A DNA stretch of 64,000 nt from Firmicutes bacterium OM04-13BH (GCA_003481745.1 QULP01000001.1:1-64000); one strand, 5' to 3'. Counted from the first letter of the stretch, positions 1 to 7,296 are shown. Notes: generated by a model from the letters alone, not told the origin. A program made the numbers and translations.

Positions 1-393
1 TGTAAAAAGTTTATCAATACCTACTCCGGGAAGTCTCGGCTGTGTTGACTTTGCTCCTGGAGAAAGAATCAGCTTATCATAGTTTTCTTCAAATATCTCA
101 TCATTCTCCAAATTTTTCACTGAAACAGTTTTGCGATCCGGATGTATGGAAACAACTTCATGATGAATTTTCATGTTAATACGGAAGCGTTTAAAAAAAC
201 TCTCTGGTGTCTGTAGTGTAAGTTCTTCCGGGTCTGTGATCACGTCTCCAATATAATATGGAAGCCCACAATTCGCATAGGATATGTATCCGGATCTTTC
301 AAACACAGTAATTTCTGCATGTTCATCCAGTCTTCGTATTCTTGCTGCAGCTGTAGCTCCTCCGGCTACACCGCCTATGATTATTACCTTCAT
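1..393 (-). CDS. CoA-disulfide reductase-type FAD/NAD(P) oxidoreductase (partial)
   Basis: The visible part is the N-terminal ~131 residues; the gene runs off the left edge. It opens with a Rossmann FAD-binding motif (IIIGGVAGGATAA), followed by YISYANCGLPYYIG, whose single Cys in the SYxNCGxPY context is the hallmark of CoA-disulfide reductases and related NADH oxidases/persulfide reductases. The family reduces CoA disulfide or CoA persulfide with NAD(P)H in the cytoplasm. The ATG at 393 follows the rhodanese stop by a single base, so the two are translationally linked in a thioredoxin-rhodanese-CoADR operon, which suggests thiol or persulfide handling. NADH oxidase of the same family remains possible because the C-terminal half, including any fused rhodanese domain, is not visible. 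Confidence 0.85.
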   Translation of the reverse strand, partial: MKVIIIGGVAGGATAAARIRRLDEHAEITVFERSGYISYANCGLPYYIGDVITDPEELTLQTPESFFKRFRINMKIHHEVVSIHPDRKTVSVKNLENDEIFEENYDKLILSPGAKSTQPRLPGVGIDKLFT

Positions 394-394
394 C

Positions 395-715
395 TTATTT
401 TTCCACCTTTCCTGAATAATCAGCAATGCCACCGATATTATTTACTTTAGAATATCCCATTCGTTGCAACAACCCTATTGCTTGACGACTTCGGGCTCCG
501 GAATAACAGTATACAAACAGTGGAATTTCTGTATTCTTCACTACTGAAACAACATTGTTAAGTTGTTGTAACGGTACATTTTTACTTTCTGGTATATGCC
601 CTTCCTGATATTCCTGCGGAGTACGTACATCCAGCAGAACTGCACCAGCAGTCCTTTTATATTCCTCTATCCCTTGATTAATATTCGCCTGTTTAAGGAA
701 ATCAAAAAATCCCAT
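395..715 (-). CDS. Rhodanese-like sulfurtransferase, single domain
   Basis: This 106-residue protein is a single rhodanese domain. It has the DVRTPQEYxEGHIPES signature near residues 29-45 and an active-site loop CYSGARS at about residues 70-76; the Cys would carry the persulfide during sulfur transfer. The ATG is preceded by GGAGG at a good spacing. It sits 15 bp after thioredoxin and one base before the CoA-disulfide reductase, so the three form one operon. Family knowledge says such stand-alone rhodaneses move sulfane sulfur to thiols; the acceptor here is unknown. Confidence 0.92.
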   Translation of the reverse strand: MGFFDFLKQANINQGIEEYKRTAGAVLLDVRTPQEYQEGHIPESKNVPLQQLNNVVSVVKNTEIPLFVYCYSGARSRQAIGLLQRMGYSKVNNIGGIADYSGKVEK

Positions 716-730
716 TAGTGCACCTCCTCC

Positions 731-1036
731 TTAAAACATTTCTAAAATTGCATTCTTAGGTCTCGCACCTGAAACCTGTTGTACGATCTTCCCATTCTTC
801 ATAACCACCAAAGTTGGGATACTCATAATACTAAATTCACTTGCCAGTTCAGGCTGCTCATCCACATTGATTTTACCAACTTTGATATCAGGGCGTTCAC
901 CTGCAATCTCCTCTATGATAGGAACCACCATACGACAAGGAGCACACCAAGGCGCCCAAAAATCCAAAAGGACAGTTTTATCAGAATTCATTACTTCGTT
1001 TTGAAAATTATTTTTATTGATATTAATTGCAGTCAT
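731..1036 (-). CDS. trxA: Thioredoxin
   Basis: A 101-residue thioredoxin with the active site WCAPC in the context FWAPWCAPCRM and the conserved cis-Pro segment SIPTLVV. The open frame extends 26 codons further upstream, but that part is unlike thioredoxin. GGGAGG lies just before the ATG at 1036, and the extension would run through the promoter, so 1036 is chosen. The C-terminus stops slightly early after LEMF compared with typical 105-residue thioredoxins. It is first in an operon with a rhodanese and a CoA-disulfide reductase and has its own promoter with a Crp/Fnr-like site. Confidence 0.95.
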   Translation of the reverse strand: MTAININKNNFQNEVMNSDKTVLLDFWAPWCAPCRMVVPIIEEIAGERPDIKVGKINVDEQPELASEFSIMSIPTLVVMKNGKIVQQVSGARPKNAILEMF

Positions 1037-1070
1037 TTTATAATCCTCCCTATCATTTCTTTGTGGCTTT

Positions 1071-1112
1071 ATTATAATCTGAATTTTATTTCTTTTCTGT
1101 GATGACATCACC
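1071..1112 (-). promoter_or_regulatory. trx operon promoter with Crp/Fnr-like palindrome
   Basis: On the minus strand, TATAAT lies at 1076-1071, 34 bp before the trxA start. Exactly 21 bp upstream of it is GGTGATGTCATCACA (1112-1098), an imperfect dyad of the TGTGAT-N3-ATCACA type. The dyad centre falls near -41, the class II activator position of Crp/Fnr-family proteins. The same layout occurs upstream of the SDR gene at 1906-1947. The regulator is not in the window. Confidence 0.6.
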
Positions 1113-1125
1113 ATACCACATTGAC

Positions 1126-1873
1126 TTAACTTCTTGCCATACCATCTACACTTAGTATAACACCTGTAATATAACTCGCTTCATCTGAAGCAAGAAACAC
1201 AAACGCATCGGCAATATCTTCTGGCTGTCCAAGACGACGCAATGGAATTCTTTCAATCATAGGTTCGATAACTTCCTTTGGCACGGCCTTCATCATATCA
1301 GTTTCTGTAATCCCAGGTGCAACTGCATTAACACGAATACCTTTAGGTCCTAATTCTCTTGCTAATGATACAGTCAATCCGTTTACTGCAAACTTGGACG
1401 CAGGATAAGCAAACCCACTTGGCTGTCCAGAAATACTCACCATGGAAGAAGTTGATAGAATGACCCCCTTGCCTCTTGCCACCATACATTCTGCAACTAC
1501 ACGAGTAGTATTAAATACTCCTTTTACATTTAGATCCATGACTTTATCAAGAGTCTCCTCTGTATAATCCATAAATGAGGTGTTTTCTGAAATTCCTGCA
1601 TTATTTACCAGTATATCGACACATCCGTATTTTTCAATTGCCTCTTTAAAAGCCTTTCTGACAGACTCCATGTTTGAAAGATTTGGACTAATTCCAGCAA
1701 CTATTGCATTGGGATATTTTTCTTTTAATTTATCTACAGCAGTATCTACCGATTCCTGTGAACTTGCTGCCAATATAACTGTAGCACCTTCCTTCAAGAA
1801 TTTATCAGCTGTAGAAAAACCCTATGCCACGGCTTCCACCCGTAATGATTGCAACTTTATCTTTTAATCTCAT
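1126..1873 (-). pseudogene. Short-chain dehydrogenase/reductase (BaiA/FabG-like), frameshifted
   Basis: The coding region starts at ATG 1873 (AAGGAGG just upstream) with MRLKDKVAIITGGSRGIG, the NAD(P)-binding glycine motif, then loses frame at the run of five A on the plus strand at 1815-1819. Removing one base restores GFSTADKFLKEGATVIL and a normal SDR of about 248 residues. The rest is intact: NNAG, catalytic Ser and YPASK, and the PG-T-M cofactor loop. The sequence resembles bile-acid 3-alpha-hydroxysteroid dehydrogenases (BaiA) as much as ketoacyl-ACP reductase FabG; the substrate is not settled. Without repair, the product lacks its cofactor motif. It is either a real pseudogene or a homopolymer sequencing error. 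Confidence 0.8.
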
Positions 1874-1905
1874 TTAGACTACCTCCTTACTTAATTTCTA
1901 GCTAC

Positions 1906-1947
1906 ATTATAAGCAAAAGGTAGATTATTTTCTGTGATATCATCACA
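1906..1947 (-). promoter_or_regulatory. SDR gene promoter with Crp/Fnr-like palindrome
   Basis: On the minus strand, TATAAT lies at 1911-1906. A perfect 6-bp-arm dyad, TGTGATGATATCACA, occupies 1947-1933, again exactly 21 bp upstream of the -10 box, putting its centre near -41. The spacing and dyad match those upstream of the thioredoxin operon, implying a shared activator of the Crp/Fnr family. Confidence 0.62.
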
Positions 1948-1957
1948 TAATATCGCA

Positions 1958-1997
1958 ATAAAAAACCCTGTTGCTCACGCACCAGGGTTTTTGTTTA
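1958..1997 (-). terminator. Rho-independent terminator after rubredoxin
   Basis: On the minus strand, AAAACCCTG pairs with CAGGGTTTTTT across a short loop and runs into a T-rich tract. It lies 30 bp past the rubredoxin stop and closes the perR-rubrerythrin-dfx-rubredoxin operon. Confidence 0.8.
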
Positions 1998-2027
1998 TCT
2001 CTCCGTATTAAAAAAAAGATTAGGCTT

Positions 2028-2186
2028 CTATTCAACTTCTGAAAACTGATCTTTTCCAACATTACATAATGGGCATTCAAAATCTTCCGGAACATCTTCC
2101 CATTTTGTTCCTGGTGCAATACCACCTTCCGGGTATCCAACCTCCTCGTCATACTCCCATCCGCAAACATCACATACATATTTCAT
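2028..2186 (-). CDS. Rubredoxin
   Basis: A 52-residue rubredoxin, translated directly from the minus strand. It starts MKYVCDVCGW, carries the second ligand pair ECPLCNVGK, and ends in EVE; the four Cys of the two CxxC motifs bind one iron. AAGGAGG precedes the ATG. Rubredoxins carry electrons to rubrerythrin and superoxide reductase in anaerobes, and this one is last in an operon encoding exactly those partners, with a terminator right after it. Confidence 0.95.
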   Translation of the reverse strand: MKYVCDVCGWEYDEEVGYPEGGIAPGTKWEDVPEDFECPLCNVGKDQFSEVE

Positions 2187-2279
2187 TATTGAATCCTCCT
2201 TTTAAAATATTGTTCATTCATAGCTATTTTGCTTTTGTATCCTTATTACTCTATAGTATTCGTATGTACAAAGTTTATT

Positions 2280-2653
2280 TTAACATTTCCATAATTCATG
2301 TAAATTGCAGTATGCATATACTTCCTCCACCTGCTCTCCGTCACAAAGACAGAAATCTGCAACCGGCTCCTGTCCTGGATTTAACTGTTTTCTATAAACG
2401 CTCTGATTGGTATTTAATGTAATCCATTCAATAAAGTGTTCTTCAAGCATTGGATGTTTGATTTCTCCAACAACAACATGAACCAGATTACCGTCTAGTG
2501 TATATACCGGTACATGCTTCTCGACAGCAGCATCTGTCACTCCGGCTTTCAGTTCCGGCATCAGCTCTCCACAACAAATTACAGGTACACCTTTGTCTTT
2601 ACCTTTTCAACAATGTTTCCACAATGCTTACATACATAATATTTTACTTCCAT
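2280..2653 (-). pseudogene. dfx: Desulfoferrodoxin / superoxide reductase, frameshifted near the N-terminus
   Basis: Two frames together give a desulfoferrodoxin of about 124 residues. The first frame from ATG 2653 reads MEVKYYVCKHCGNIVEK, the N-terminal Cys pair. It then meets a stop unless one base is added at the T3 run at 2598-2600; after that the frame continues KGVPVICCGELMPEL. The catalytic iron site is present: EKHVP, IKHPM, EEHFIEW and the C-terminal CNLHELWKC. The enzyme reduces superoxide to peroxide using rubredoxin. Downstream of the frameshift an internal ATG (MPEL, 2561) could yield a protein without the desulforedoxin domain but with the whole catalytic domain. One-base loss in a homopolymer may be a sequencing error. 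Confidence 0.85.
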
Positions 2654-2665
2654 GTCTATTCTCCC

Positions 2666-3847
2666 TTAATAATTCTCTGCACGTACTTCAAAATAACTCT
2701 GCGGATGATTGCATACCGGGCATACTTCTGGAGCCTTTGTTCCGACTACAATATGTCCACAGTTACGGCATTCCCATACCTTCACTTCGCTCTTCTCAAA
2801 CACCTGAGCAGTTTCAATGTTCTTAAGAAGTGCACGATATCTCTCCTCATGGTGCTTTTCAATTTCTCCTACTGCTCTAAATTTTGCTGCAAGCTCAGGG
2901 AAACCTTCTTCCTCTGCTGTTTTAGCAAATCCATCATACATATCTGTCCACTCGTAGTTCTCTCCTTCTGCAGCAGCAGCTAAGTTTTCTTTTGTATCAC
3001 CAATTCCTGCTAATTCCTTGAACCACATCTTTGCATGTTCTTTCTCATTATCTGCAGTCTTTAAAAACAATGCTGACATCTGCTCGTAACCTTCCTTTTT
3101 TGCTACAGAAGCAAAATAGGTATACTTATTTCTTGCCTGTGATTCCCCTGCAAATGCCTCCTGTAAATTCTTCTCTGTCTGTGTTCCTGCATATTTGTTT
3201 GCTGCCATCTCTTTTACCTCCGTTTTCTTTACTACTTTTTCAAAATCTGATGCCGGGTGTTTGCACAAAGGACATATAAAGTCATCTGGTAATTCCTCGC
3301 CTACATATTCATATCCGCAAATTCTGCAACGCCATATTGTCTGACTGTCCTCTGTTTTTCCAACCTCCTGTGGCTTAGGCTTAATATTATTCTGATAATA
3401 ATCATATGTTACTGAAGGAACATTGCTTAAAACTTCCATATCGGTTATCTCACCGATAAACATCGTATGTGAACCCAAGTCCTCTGTTTTAGTAACTGTC
3501 ACAGAAATGTATGCATTTGTACCTTCTGTAATATAATAAATACCATTTGTGCCCCTGGCACACTGCTCAAATGCTTCAAACTTATTGGTATCTCTTCCTG
3601 ATTGGAAGCCAAAATGTTTGAACAATTCAAATTGTGCCTTCTGACTTAAGACTGATACAGTAAATTTTCCGGTTCTTTGAATCATATCATGCGTATAATT
3701 TGCCTTATTTACACAGATACTTAACTGGTTTGGTTCCGAAGCTGCCTGAATGGCTGTATTAATGATGCATCCGTTATCTTTTTCTGCTTCTTTAGCGGTC
3801 AATATAAACAGTCCATAACTCAACTTATACATTGCTTTCCTATCCAT
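2666..3847 (-). CDS. Flavin reductase-rubredoxin-rubrerythrin fusion protein
   Basis: This 393-residue protein joins four modules. Residues 1-155 form a flavin-reductase-like FMN domain, as in high-molecular-weight rubredoxin (Hrb). Residues 172-205 form rubredoxin (CRIC at 174-177 and CPLC at 192-195). Residues 218-345 form a ferritin-like rubrerythrin di-iron domain with E-x6-Y and EKEH/EIEKHHE helices. Residues 358-390 form a C-terminal rubredoxin-like iron site (CRNC 360-363, CPVC 376-379). By family knowledge this is a complete NAD(P)H-to-peroxide chain in one polypeptide. The start overlaps the perR stop (ATGGATAG), so it is translationally coupled. A strong ribosome site inside the frame precedes Met214. 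Hrb or rubrerythrin alone would be the usual arrangement. Confidence 0.9.
   Translation of the reverse strand: MDRKAMYKLSYGLFILTAKEAEKDNGCIINTAIQAASEPNQLSICVNKANYTHDMIQRTGKFTVSVLSQKAQFELFKHFGFQSGRDTNKFEAFEQCARGTNGIYYITEGTNAYISVTVTKTEDLGSHTMFIGEITDMEVLSNVPSVTYDYYQNNIKPKPQEVGKTEDSQTIWRCRICGYEYVGEELPDDFICPLCKHPASDFEKVVKKTEVKEMAANKYAGTQTEKNLQEAFAGESQARNKYTYFASVAKKEGYEQMSALFLKTADNEKEHAKMWFKELAGIGDTKENLAAAAEGENYEWTDMYDGFAKTAEEEGFPELAAKFRAVGEIEKHHEERYRALLKNIETAQVFEKSEVKVWECRNCGHIVVGTKAPEVCPVCNHPQSYFEVRAENY
3206..3221 (-). promoter_or_regulatory. Internal ribosome-binding site and start inside the rubrerythrin fusion
   Basis: On the minus strand GGAGGT at 3221-3216 is followed after seven bases by ATG at 3208-3206, in the same frame as the long protein. 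Translation here would give a free 180-residue rubrerythrin starting [14 protein letters not shown], the usual N-terminus of stand-alone rubrerythrins. So one reading frame may make both a fused and a free enzyme. Whether it is used is inference. Confidence 0.6.
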
Positions 3848-4247
3848 GCTGTTCCTCCTTTACCTTCTCCCTGCATTTCGGGCAAATGCCTTTAAATGAA
3901 ATATCATAATCCACAAATTCAATTCCATGAGTGTTATGAATTCTTTCCAGCAAATCCGGTATTTGATCCATATCCACATCAAAAATTTCACCGCACTTTA
4001 TACATCTTACATGGTAATGATTTTTCAATATAAAATCAAATCGGTTCGGTCCATCCGGAACTTCAACCTTTCTTAATGCACCTTCCTCTACCAATATATC
4101 AAGATTTCTATATACAGTTCCTTTTCCAATTGTTGGATATGCTTCTTTTATAAATTCATACACTTCATTTGCCGTAACGTGTCTTCTCATTTCGTATACG
4201 GTATTTCTTACAAGATCTTTTTGAATGGTATTTCTCCTACTTGTCAT
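3840..4247 (-). CDS. perR: Fur-family transcriptional regulator, PerR-like
   Basis: A 135-residue Fur/PerR protein. The N-terminal winged helix spans residues 5-80 ([27 protein letters not shown]). The dimerisation half has the zinc-binding pairs CIKC and CPKC and the regulatory metal cluster region RFDF...NHYHVRC. Gene order argues for PerR rather than Fur: it heads an operon of rubrerythrin fusion, superoxide reductase and rubredoxin, and yaaA/bcp lie upstream. PerR repressors sense peroxide by metal-catalysed histidine oxidation. Its own promoter is flanked by A/T-rich dyads, so autoregulation is likely. Confidence 0.88.
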   Translation of the reverse strand: MTSRRNTIQKDLVRNTVYEMRRHVTANEVYEFIKEAYPTIGKGTVYRNLDILVEEGALRKVEVPDGPNRFDFILKNHYHVRCIKCGEIFDVDMDQIPDLLERIHNTHGIEFVDYDISFKGICPKCREKVKEEQHG

Positions 4248-4253
4248 TCGTCC

Positions 4254-4340
4254 TCCTTATTAGGATTAGTTCTTAATAAGGATTATATACCACTATTATC
4301 CTGTTGTCAATAAAAATAGTAATAATTCTCATTATTATAA
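4254..4340 (-). promoter_or_regulatory. perR operon promoter with PerR/Fur-box-like dyads
   Basis: On the minus strand a consensus promoter is visible: TTGACA (4310-4305), 17 bp, TATAAT (4287-4282). Upstream lies a dyad reading TTATAATAATGAG then AATTATTAC (4340-4318), close to the PerR consensus TTATAATNATTATAA. Downstream, CCTTATTA and TAATAAGG (4281-4254) form an inverted repeat across the start region whose right arm includes the AAGG of the Shine-Dalgarno sequence. Confidence 0.7.
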
Positions 4341-4374
4341 AAGCCGCCAAACTGAGCATCTTTTACCTGAATAA

Positions 4375-5124
4375 CTATTTTATTTTGCGTTCAAATACAT
4401 ATTCTGAATCTGAAGATAAATCAGACCTAAACGAATATCCGAGTCTGTCAAATTTCTGAATCTCCACCGGATTTTCAATATTATTTTCTGCTATGAATCT
4501 GACCATTTCACCACGAGCCATCTTGGCATAGGTACCTTTTGTTACCAATTTATCTCCGGATAACTCACAAAATACAATCGTAATATATCTGTCCTGTGGT
4601 GTCAGATACTTTTCTATACATTTTGAGTATTCTTTTGATGCAAGATTAATGATAATCCTACTGTCATCGATTACTGAGCGGTATAACAATTCTCCCCAGT
4701 ACTCATACAGATTTTTTGCATCTCCAATTCCAACCTTTGCCTGCATTTCAAGACGATAAGGAGTCACACCATCCATTGGTTTTAAAATGCCATAAAACGC
4801 AGACAAGATTCTTAAATGATTTTGCAAATACTCAAACTGCTGGATTTCAAACACAGATGGTGCCATATATTGAAATGCAATCCCTTCATATGCTAAAACA
4901 GCCGGAGTAAGCCTGTTATAAAGATCCATATTTTCCAATCTGTTAAAGTTCTGCTCTGCAATCTTGTCATTACATTTCCAGATAGCTTTCAGTTCTTCTT
5001 TTGATTTGCTTTTCATCCAGTTTAATACTTCTGCTGTCTTATCAATATAGACAGGCAGTTCAACCGGTGCTAAGTTATCGGTATCTACAATCATCTTTTT
5101 TGCAGGTGATAAAATAATCTTCAT
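4375..5124 (-). CDS. yaaA: YaaA-family peroxide stress protein
   Basis: A 249-residue protein with the family's opening MKIILSPAKKM and the conserved blocks YNRLTPAVLAYEGIAFQ and LRILSAFYGILKPMDGV. YaaA proteins bind DNA and limit free iron and Fenton damage during peroxide stress. The ATG at 5124 shares its A with the bcp stop codon, so the two are cotranslated. The next operon on the same strand is perR-rubrerythrin, which fits a local peroxide-defence cluster. Confidence 0.93.
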   Translation of the reverse strand: MKIILSPAKKMIVDTDNLAPVELPVYIDKTAEVLNWMKSKSKEELKAIWKCNDKIAEQNFNRLENMDLYNRLTPAVLAYEGIAFQYMAPSVFEIQQFEYLQNHLRILSAFYGILKPMDGVTPYRLEMQAKVGIGDAKNLYEYWGELLYRSVIDDSRIIINLASKEYSKCIEKYLTPQDRYITIVFCELSGDKLVTKGTYAKMARGEMVRFIAENNIENPVEIQKFDRLGYSFRSDLSSDSEYVFERKIK

Positions 5125-5579
5125 TATGCCAATTCCTTAAGCATGTTTTCAGGATCATCTGCCGCCTTGACTTTATCATTTGCCTTTATAATGATTCCCT
5201 GCTCATCAATAAGATATGTAGTTCTTACTACACCCATAGATACTTTTCCATAATTTTTCTTTTCTTTCCAGACATCATATGCTTCAATAACTTTACGCTC
5301 CGGATCTGCTAATAGCGTAAATGCCAGTCCGTATTTTTCTTCAAATCTCTTGTGAGATGCTACAGAGTCCTTGCTTACTCCGAGAATAACAGCTCCCTTC
5401 TCAGTAAACTGTGGATAACGCTCAGAAAAGCCACATGCCTGCTTCGTACATCCTGGTGTATTATCCTTTGGATAAAAATATAAGATCACTTTTTTTCCTG
5501 CATAATCGCTTAATTTATGCACTTCTCCGTTCTGATCCGGCAATTCAAAATCCGGTGCTTTTATTCCTAACTCTAACAT
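5124..5579 (-). CDS. bcp: Thiol peroxidase of the Bcp/AhpC-type peroxiredoxin family
   Basis: This 151-residue peroxiredoxin carries FYPKDNTPGCTKQACGF, with the peroxidatic Cys in TPGCT and a second Cys five residues later, the atypical 2-Cys Bcp pattern. It would reduce peroxides in the cytoplasm using thioredoxin. It overlaps yaaA by four bases at its 3' end and follows a small membrane-protein gene by three bases, so all three share the promoter at 5827-5854. Confidence 0.95.
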   Translation of the reverse strand: MLELGIKAPDFELPDQNGEVHKLSDYAGKKVILYFYPKDNTPGCTKQACGFSERYPQFTEKGAVILGVSKDSVASHKRFEEKYGLAFTLLADPERKVIEAYDVWKEKKNYGKVSMGVVRTTYLIDEQGIIIKANDKVKAADDPENMLKELA

Positions 5580-5582
5580 TTA

Positions 5583-5792
5583 CTATTCCTCCGCTTTTGT
5601 ATTTTTCACCTGTTTTCTTGTTCTTTTATTACCTAAAATCATTTTATGACCAGAATAGACTGCCATAATCATGCATATCAGAGAGCCAAATGCAAAGTAT
5701 TTGTGTGCTGCTTTTAACCCTTTATATCCTGTATAAAAAGTTCCAATCATTGTGATTAAAGCTACTACTGACCAATATTTATGTGCTTTCAT
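5583..5792 (-). CDS. Small two-helix membrane protein
   Basis: A 69-residue protein with two hydrophobic stretches (about residues 8-24 and 32-50) separated by a short basic turn (GYKGLKAAHKY), and a charged cytoplasmic tail. I recognise a recurrent Lachnospiraceae small membrane family (possibly the one named DUF6219) but no function is known to me. It is the first gene of the operon with bcp and yaaA, suggesting a link to peroxide stress. Confidence 0.7.
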   Translation of the reverse strand: MKAHKYWSVVALITMIGTFYTGYKGLKAAHKYFAFGSLICMIMAVYSGHKMILGNKRTRKQVKNTKAEE

Positions 5793-5826
5793 GTAATTTC
5801 TCCATTTTTCAGTGTATTCAATTCTA

Positions 5827-5876
5827 ATTATACGCTACCACATTCCTATGTCAATTTGATAATAGAGCATTCCTAT
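5827..5876 (-). promoter_or_regulatory. Promoter of the small membrane protein-bcp-yaaA operon
   Basis: On the minus strand TTGACA (5854-5849), a 16-bp spacer and TATAAT (5832-5827) form a strong sigma-A-type promoter. The motif ATAGGAATG occurs twice in direct orientation (5876-5868 and 5849-5841), 27 bp apart, bracketing the -35 box; this could be an operator. The rest of 5793-5975 is A/T-rich with nothing else recognised. Confidence 0.65.
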
Positions 5877-5975
5877 AAAATTTTTCAGAATATCATGGTT
5901 AAAACTATGTATTGTTATCATTTAATTTTTCTTTGAAAAAATCTGACAAAAAGCTTTCTTTCAGGAGATTACTAT

Positions 5976-6398
5976 TTAATCTCTTTTCCATCTATATAGT
6001 TGAAATTTATCAGGATTATTGACTACATCATAGTCCTTTCCGTATTCTACAGGTCTATATTCGGCTGTCATTACCGATTTCCCATCTTCAATATCCTCTT
6101 TCCATAAATAGATGTTCATATCAAGGCTCGTCGCATATCCCCTGTCTGTGGAGAATTTTGTCGAATAAAAAGAAGCATCCTTGTATATCTGCAAAAGCTC
6201 TCTTTCAAACGCTTCTCTATCCTCAATATTTTTCCGGTTAGCGACCACGGTTAAATTTTCATCCCGATTTACGGAAAATGTTCCAACTACATCCGGTTCA
6301 CCTTCCTTATGACCAGATTCAAATTTCCCATAAATACTTCCTGCAGCAATTATCAAGATGACTACTCCTGAGATCACTGCAATTATCTTTTTCTTCAT
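5976..6398 (-). CDS. Hypothetical membrane-anchored or secreted protein
   Basis: A 140-residue protein with an N-terminal hydrophobic segment (residues 5-24, IIAVISGVVILIIAAGSIYG) after three Lys, which makes it a signal anchor; there is no lipobox Cys. The remainder is a soluble charged domain (ENLTVVANRKNIEDREAFERELLQ). I do not recognise the family. It is followed eight bases later on the same strand by a Spo0A-C-type protein start, so the two probably share a transcript. Confidence 0.6.
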   Translation of the reverse strand: MKKKIIAVISGVVILIIAAGSIYGKFESGHKEGEPDVVGTFSVNRDENLTVVANRKNIEDREAFERELLQIYKDASFYSTKFSTDRGYATSLDMNIYLWKEDIEDGKSVMTAEYRPVEYGKDYDVVNNPDKFQLYRWKRD

Positions 6399-6405
6399 AT
6401 TTTCA

Positions 6406-6618
6406 TTAATTTCCTTTTAATTGTTTTACTGCGTAATTGATTACTTCTTCCGGTGTGGTTCTGTCTCCTTTAAGTGTCATTTTCTTCCATTCTTCCTGCA
6501 CAGCCGGATCGGGATTATCAAATCCTACATCTATGGCTATCTGCATTTCTCTGCGTACCTCTTCTGGTGTTGTGTTGTACTTTTCTGCAATCTTCTCATA
6601 AATAGTTTTCTCTCTCAT
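6406..6618 (-). CDS. Small protein resembling the Spo0A C-terminal DNA-binding domain
   Basis: The 70-residue product contains IYEKIAEKYNTTPEEVRREMQIAID, which matches the recognition-helix region of the Spo0A C-terminal domain (IAKKYNTTxxRVERAIRHAIE). It lacks the receiver domain. Stand-alone proteins of this type are common in Lachnospiraceae; the role is unknown. The tail (DRTTPEEVINYAVKQL) fits a small helical fold. It is upstream of the hypothetical membrane protein on the same strand. Confidence 0.65.
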   Translation of the reverse strand: MREKTIYEKIAEKYNTTPEEVRREMQIAIDVGFDNPDPAVQEEWKKMTLKGDRTTPEEVINYAVKQLKGN

Positions 6619-6791
6619 TCATTTTTTTCCAATATATAAGTAGAATTACACCTTGTTCTATAGAACCAATTTAGCATATTTCTATTATCATGAAAAGACA
6701 CTTTACAACTTAAAGCGGAATAAAAGGTCAAAAAAAGAAGAGCTACTTGCTCTTCCCAGTTTGTCATATCACTCTTCCAATAATGTGTGAA

Positions 6792-7020
6792 TTACTTTGA
6801 TGATTTTTTTCTGCTCTTTGATCGGAAGTTTTCAATTTTCTCTGTCAACTCATTAGTAACACCTGTAACTGAATGTGCCACAACATCAATCAAAAGAGTA
6901 TCTGCAGAAACATCTAATGCATTTGCAATTGCAACAAAGGTATCCAATTTTGTAACTTTCAAGCTTAAGATTTTTGGAAAAGTAATCGGGAAATGCAAAG
7001 GTGCAGAAATTCCGGGATTT
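6792..7020 (-). pseudogene. XRE-family regulator remnant
   Basis: The minus strand encodes KLDTFVAIANALDVSADTLLIDVV followed by a Lys/Ser tail, the C-terminal half of a typical XRE regulator. The expected helix-turn-helix N-terminus is missing: upstream codons read as unrelated sequence, without a good start. I take it as a decayed copy facing an intact XRE gene that begins 63 bases away on the plus strand. Confidence 0.55.
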
Positions 7021-7082
7021 CATTAGATTTCAACAGCAGGTTCATGATCCTGCTGATAACAATAAACAAAGGAAGTGATTGA

Positions 7083-7283
7083 ATGGCAATCAATAATACA
7101 CTAAAAGATATTCGTGAAGAACGGAATCTCATTCAAGCAGATTTGGCTGAAGCCATAGGTTCCTGCAGCCAGACTATAGGCCGCATCGAACGTGGAGAAC
7201 GTAATCCCTCTCTTGAGATTGCAATCCGGCTGGCCCATTACCTGAAAGTGCCTGTAGAAGATATTTTTCAAGTTGAAGACTGA
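7083..7283 (+). CDS. Cro/CI-type (XRE) transcriptional regulator
   Basis: A 66-residue protein that is essentially one helix-turn-helix domain: LKDIREERNLIQADLAEAIG and SQTIGRIERGERNPSLEIAIRLAHYLKVPVEDIF. Such short XRE proteins with the VPVEDIF ending are common DNA-binding regulators in Firmicutes. GGAAGTG lies nine bases before the ATG. The gene is alone on the plus strand with a terminator right behind it. Confidence 0.9.
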   Translation: MAINNTLKDIREERNLIQADLAEAIGSCSQTIGRIERGERNPSLEIAIRLAHYLKVPVEDIFQVED

Positions 7284-7296
7284 AATACAACTGCCA

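Noticed and set aside
1943..2179. 78-residue minus-strand frame overlapping rubredoxin
   Set aside because: It is an out-of-frame shadow of the rubredoxin gene at 2028-2186, which has Cys pairs and a good ribosome site.
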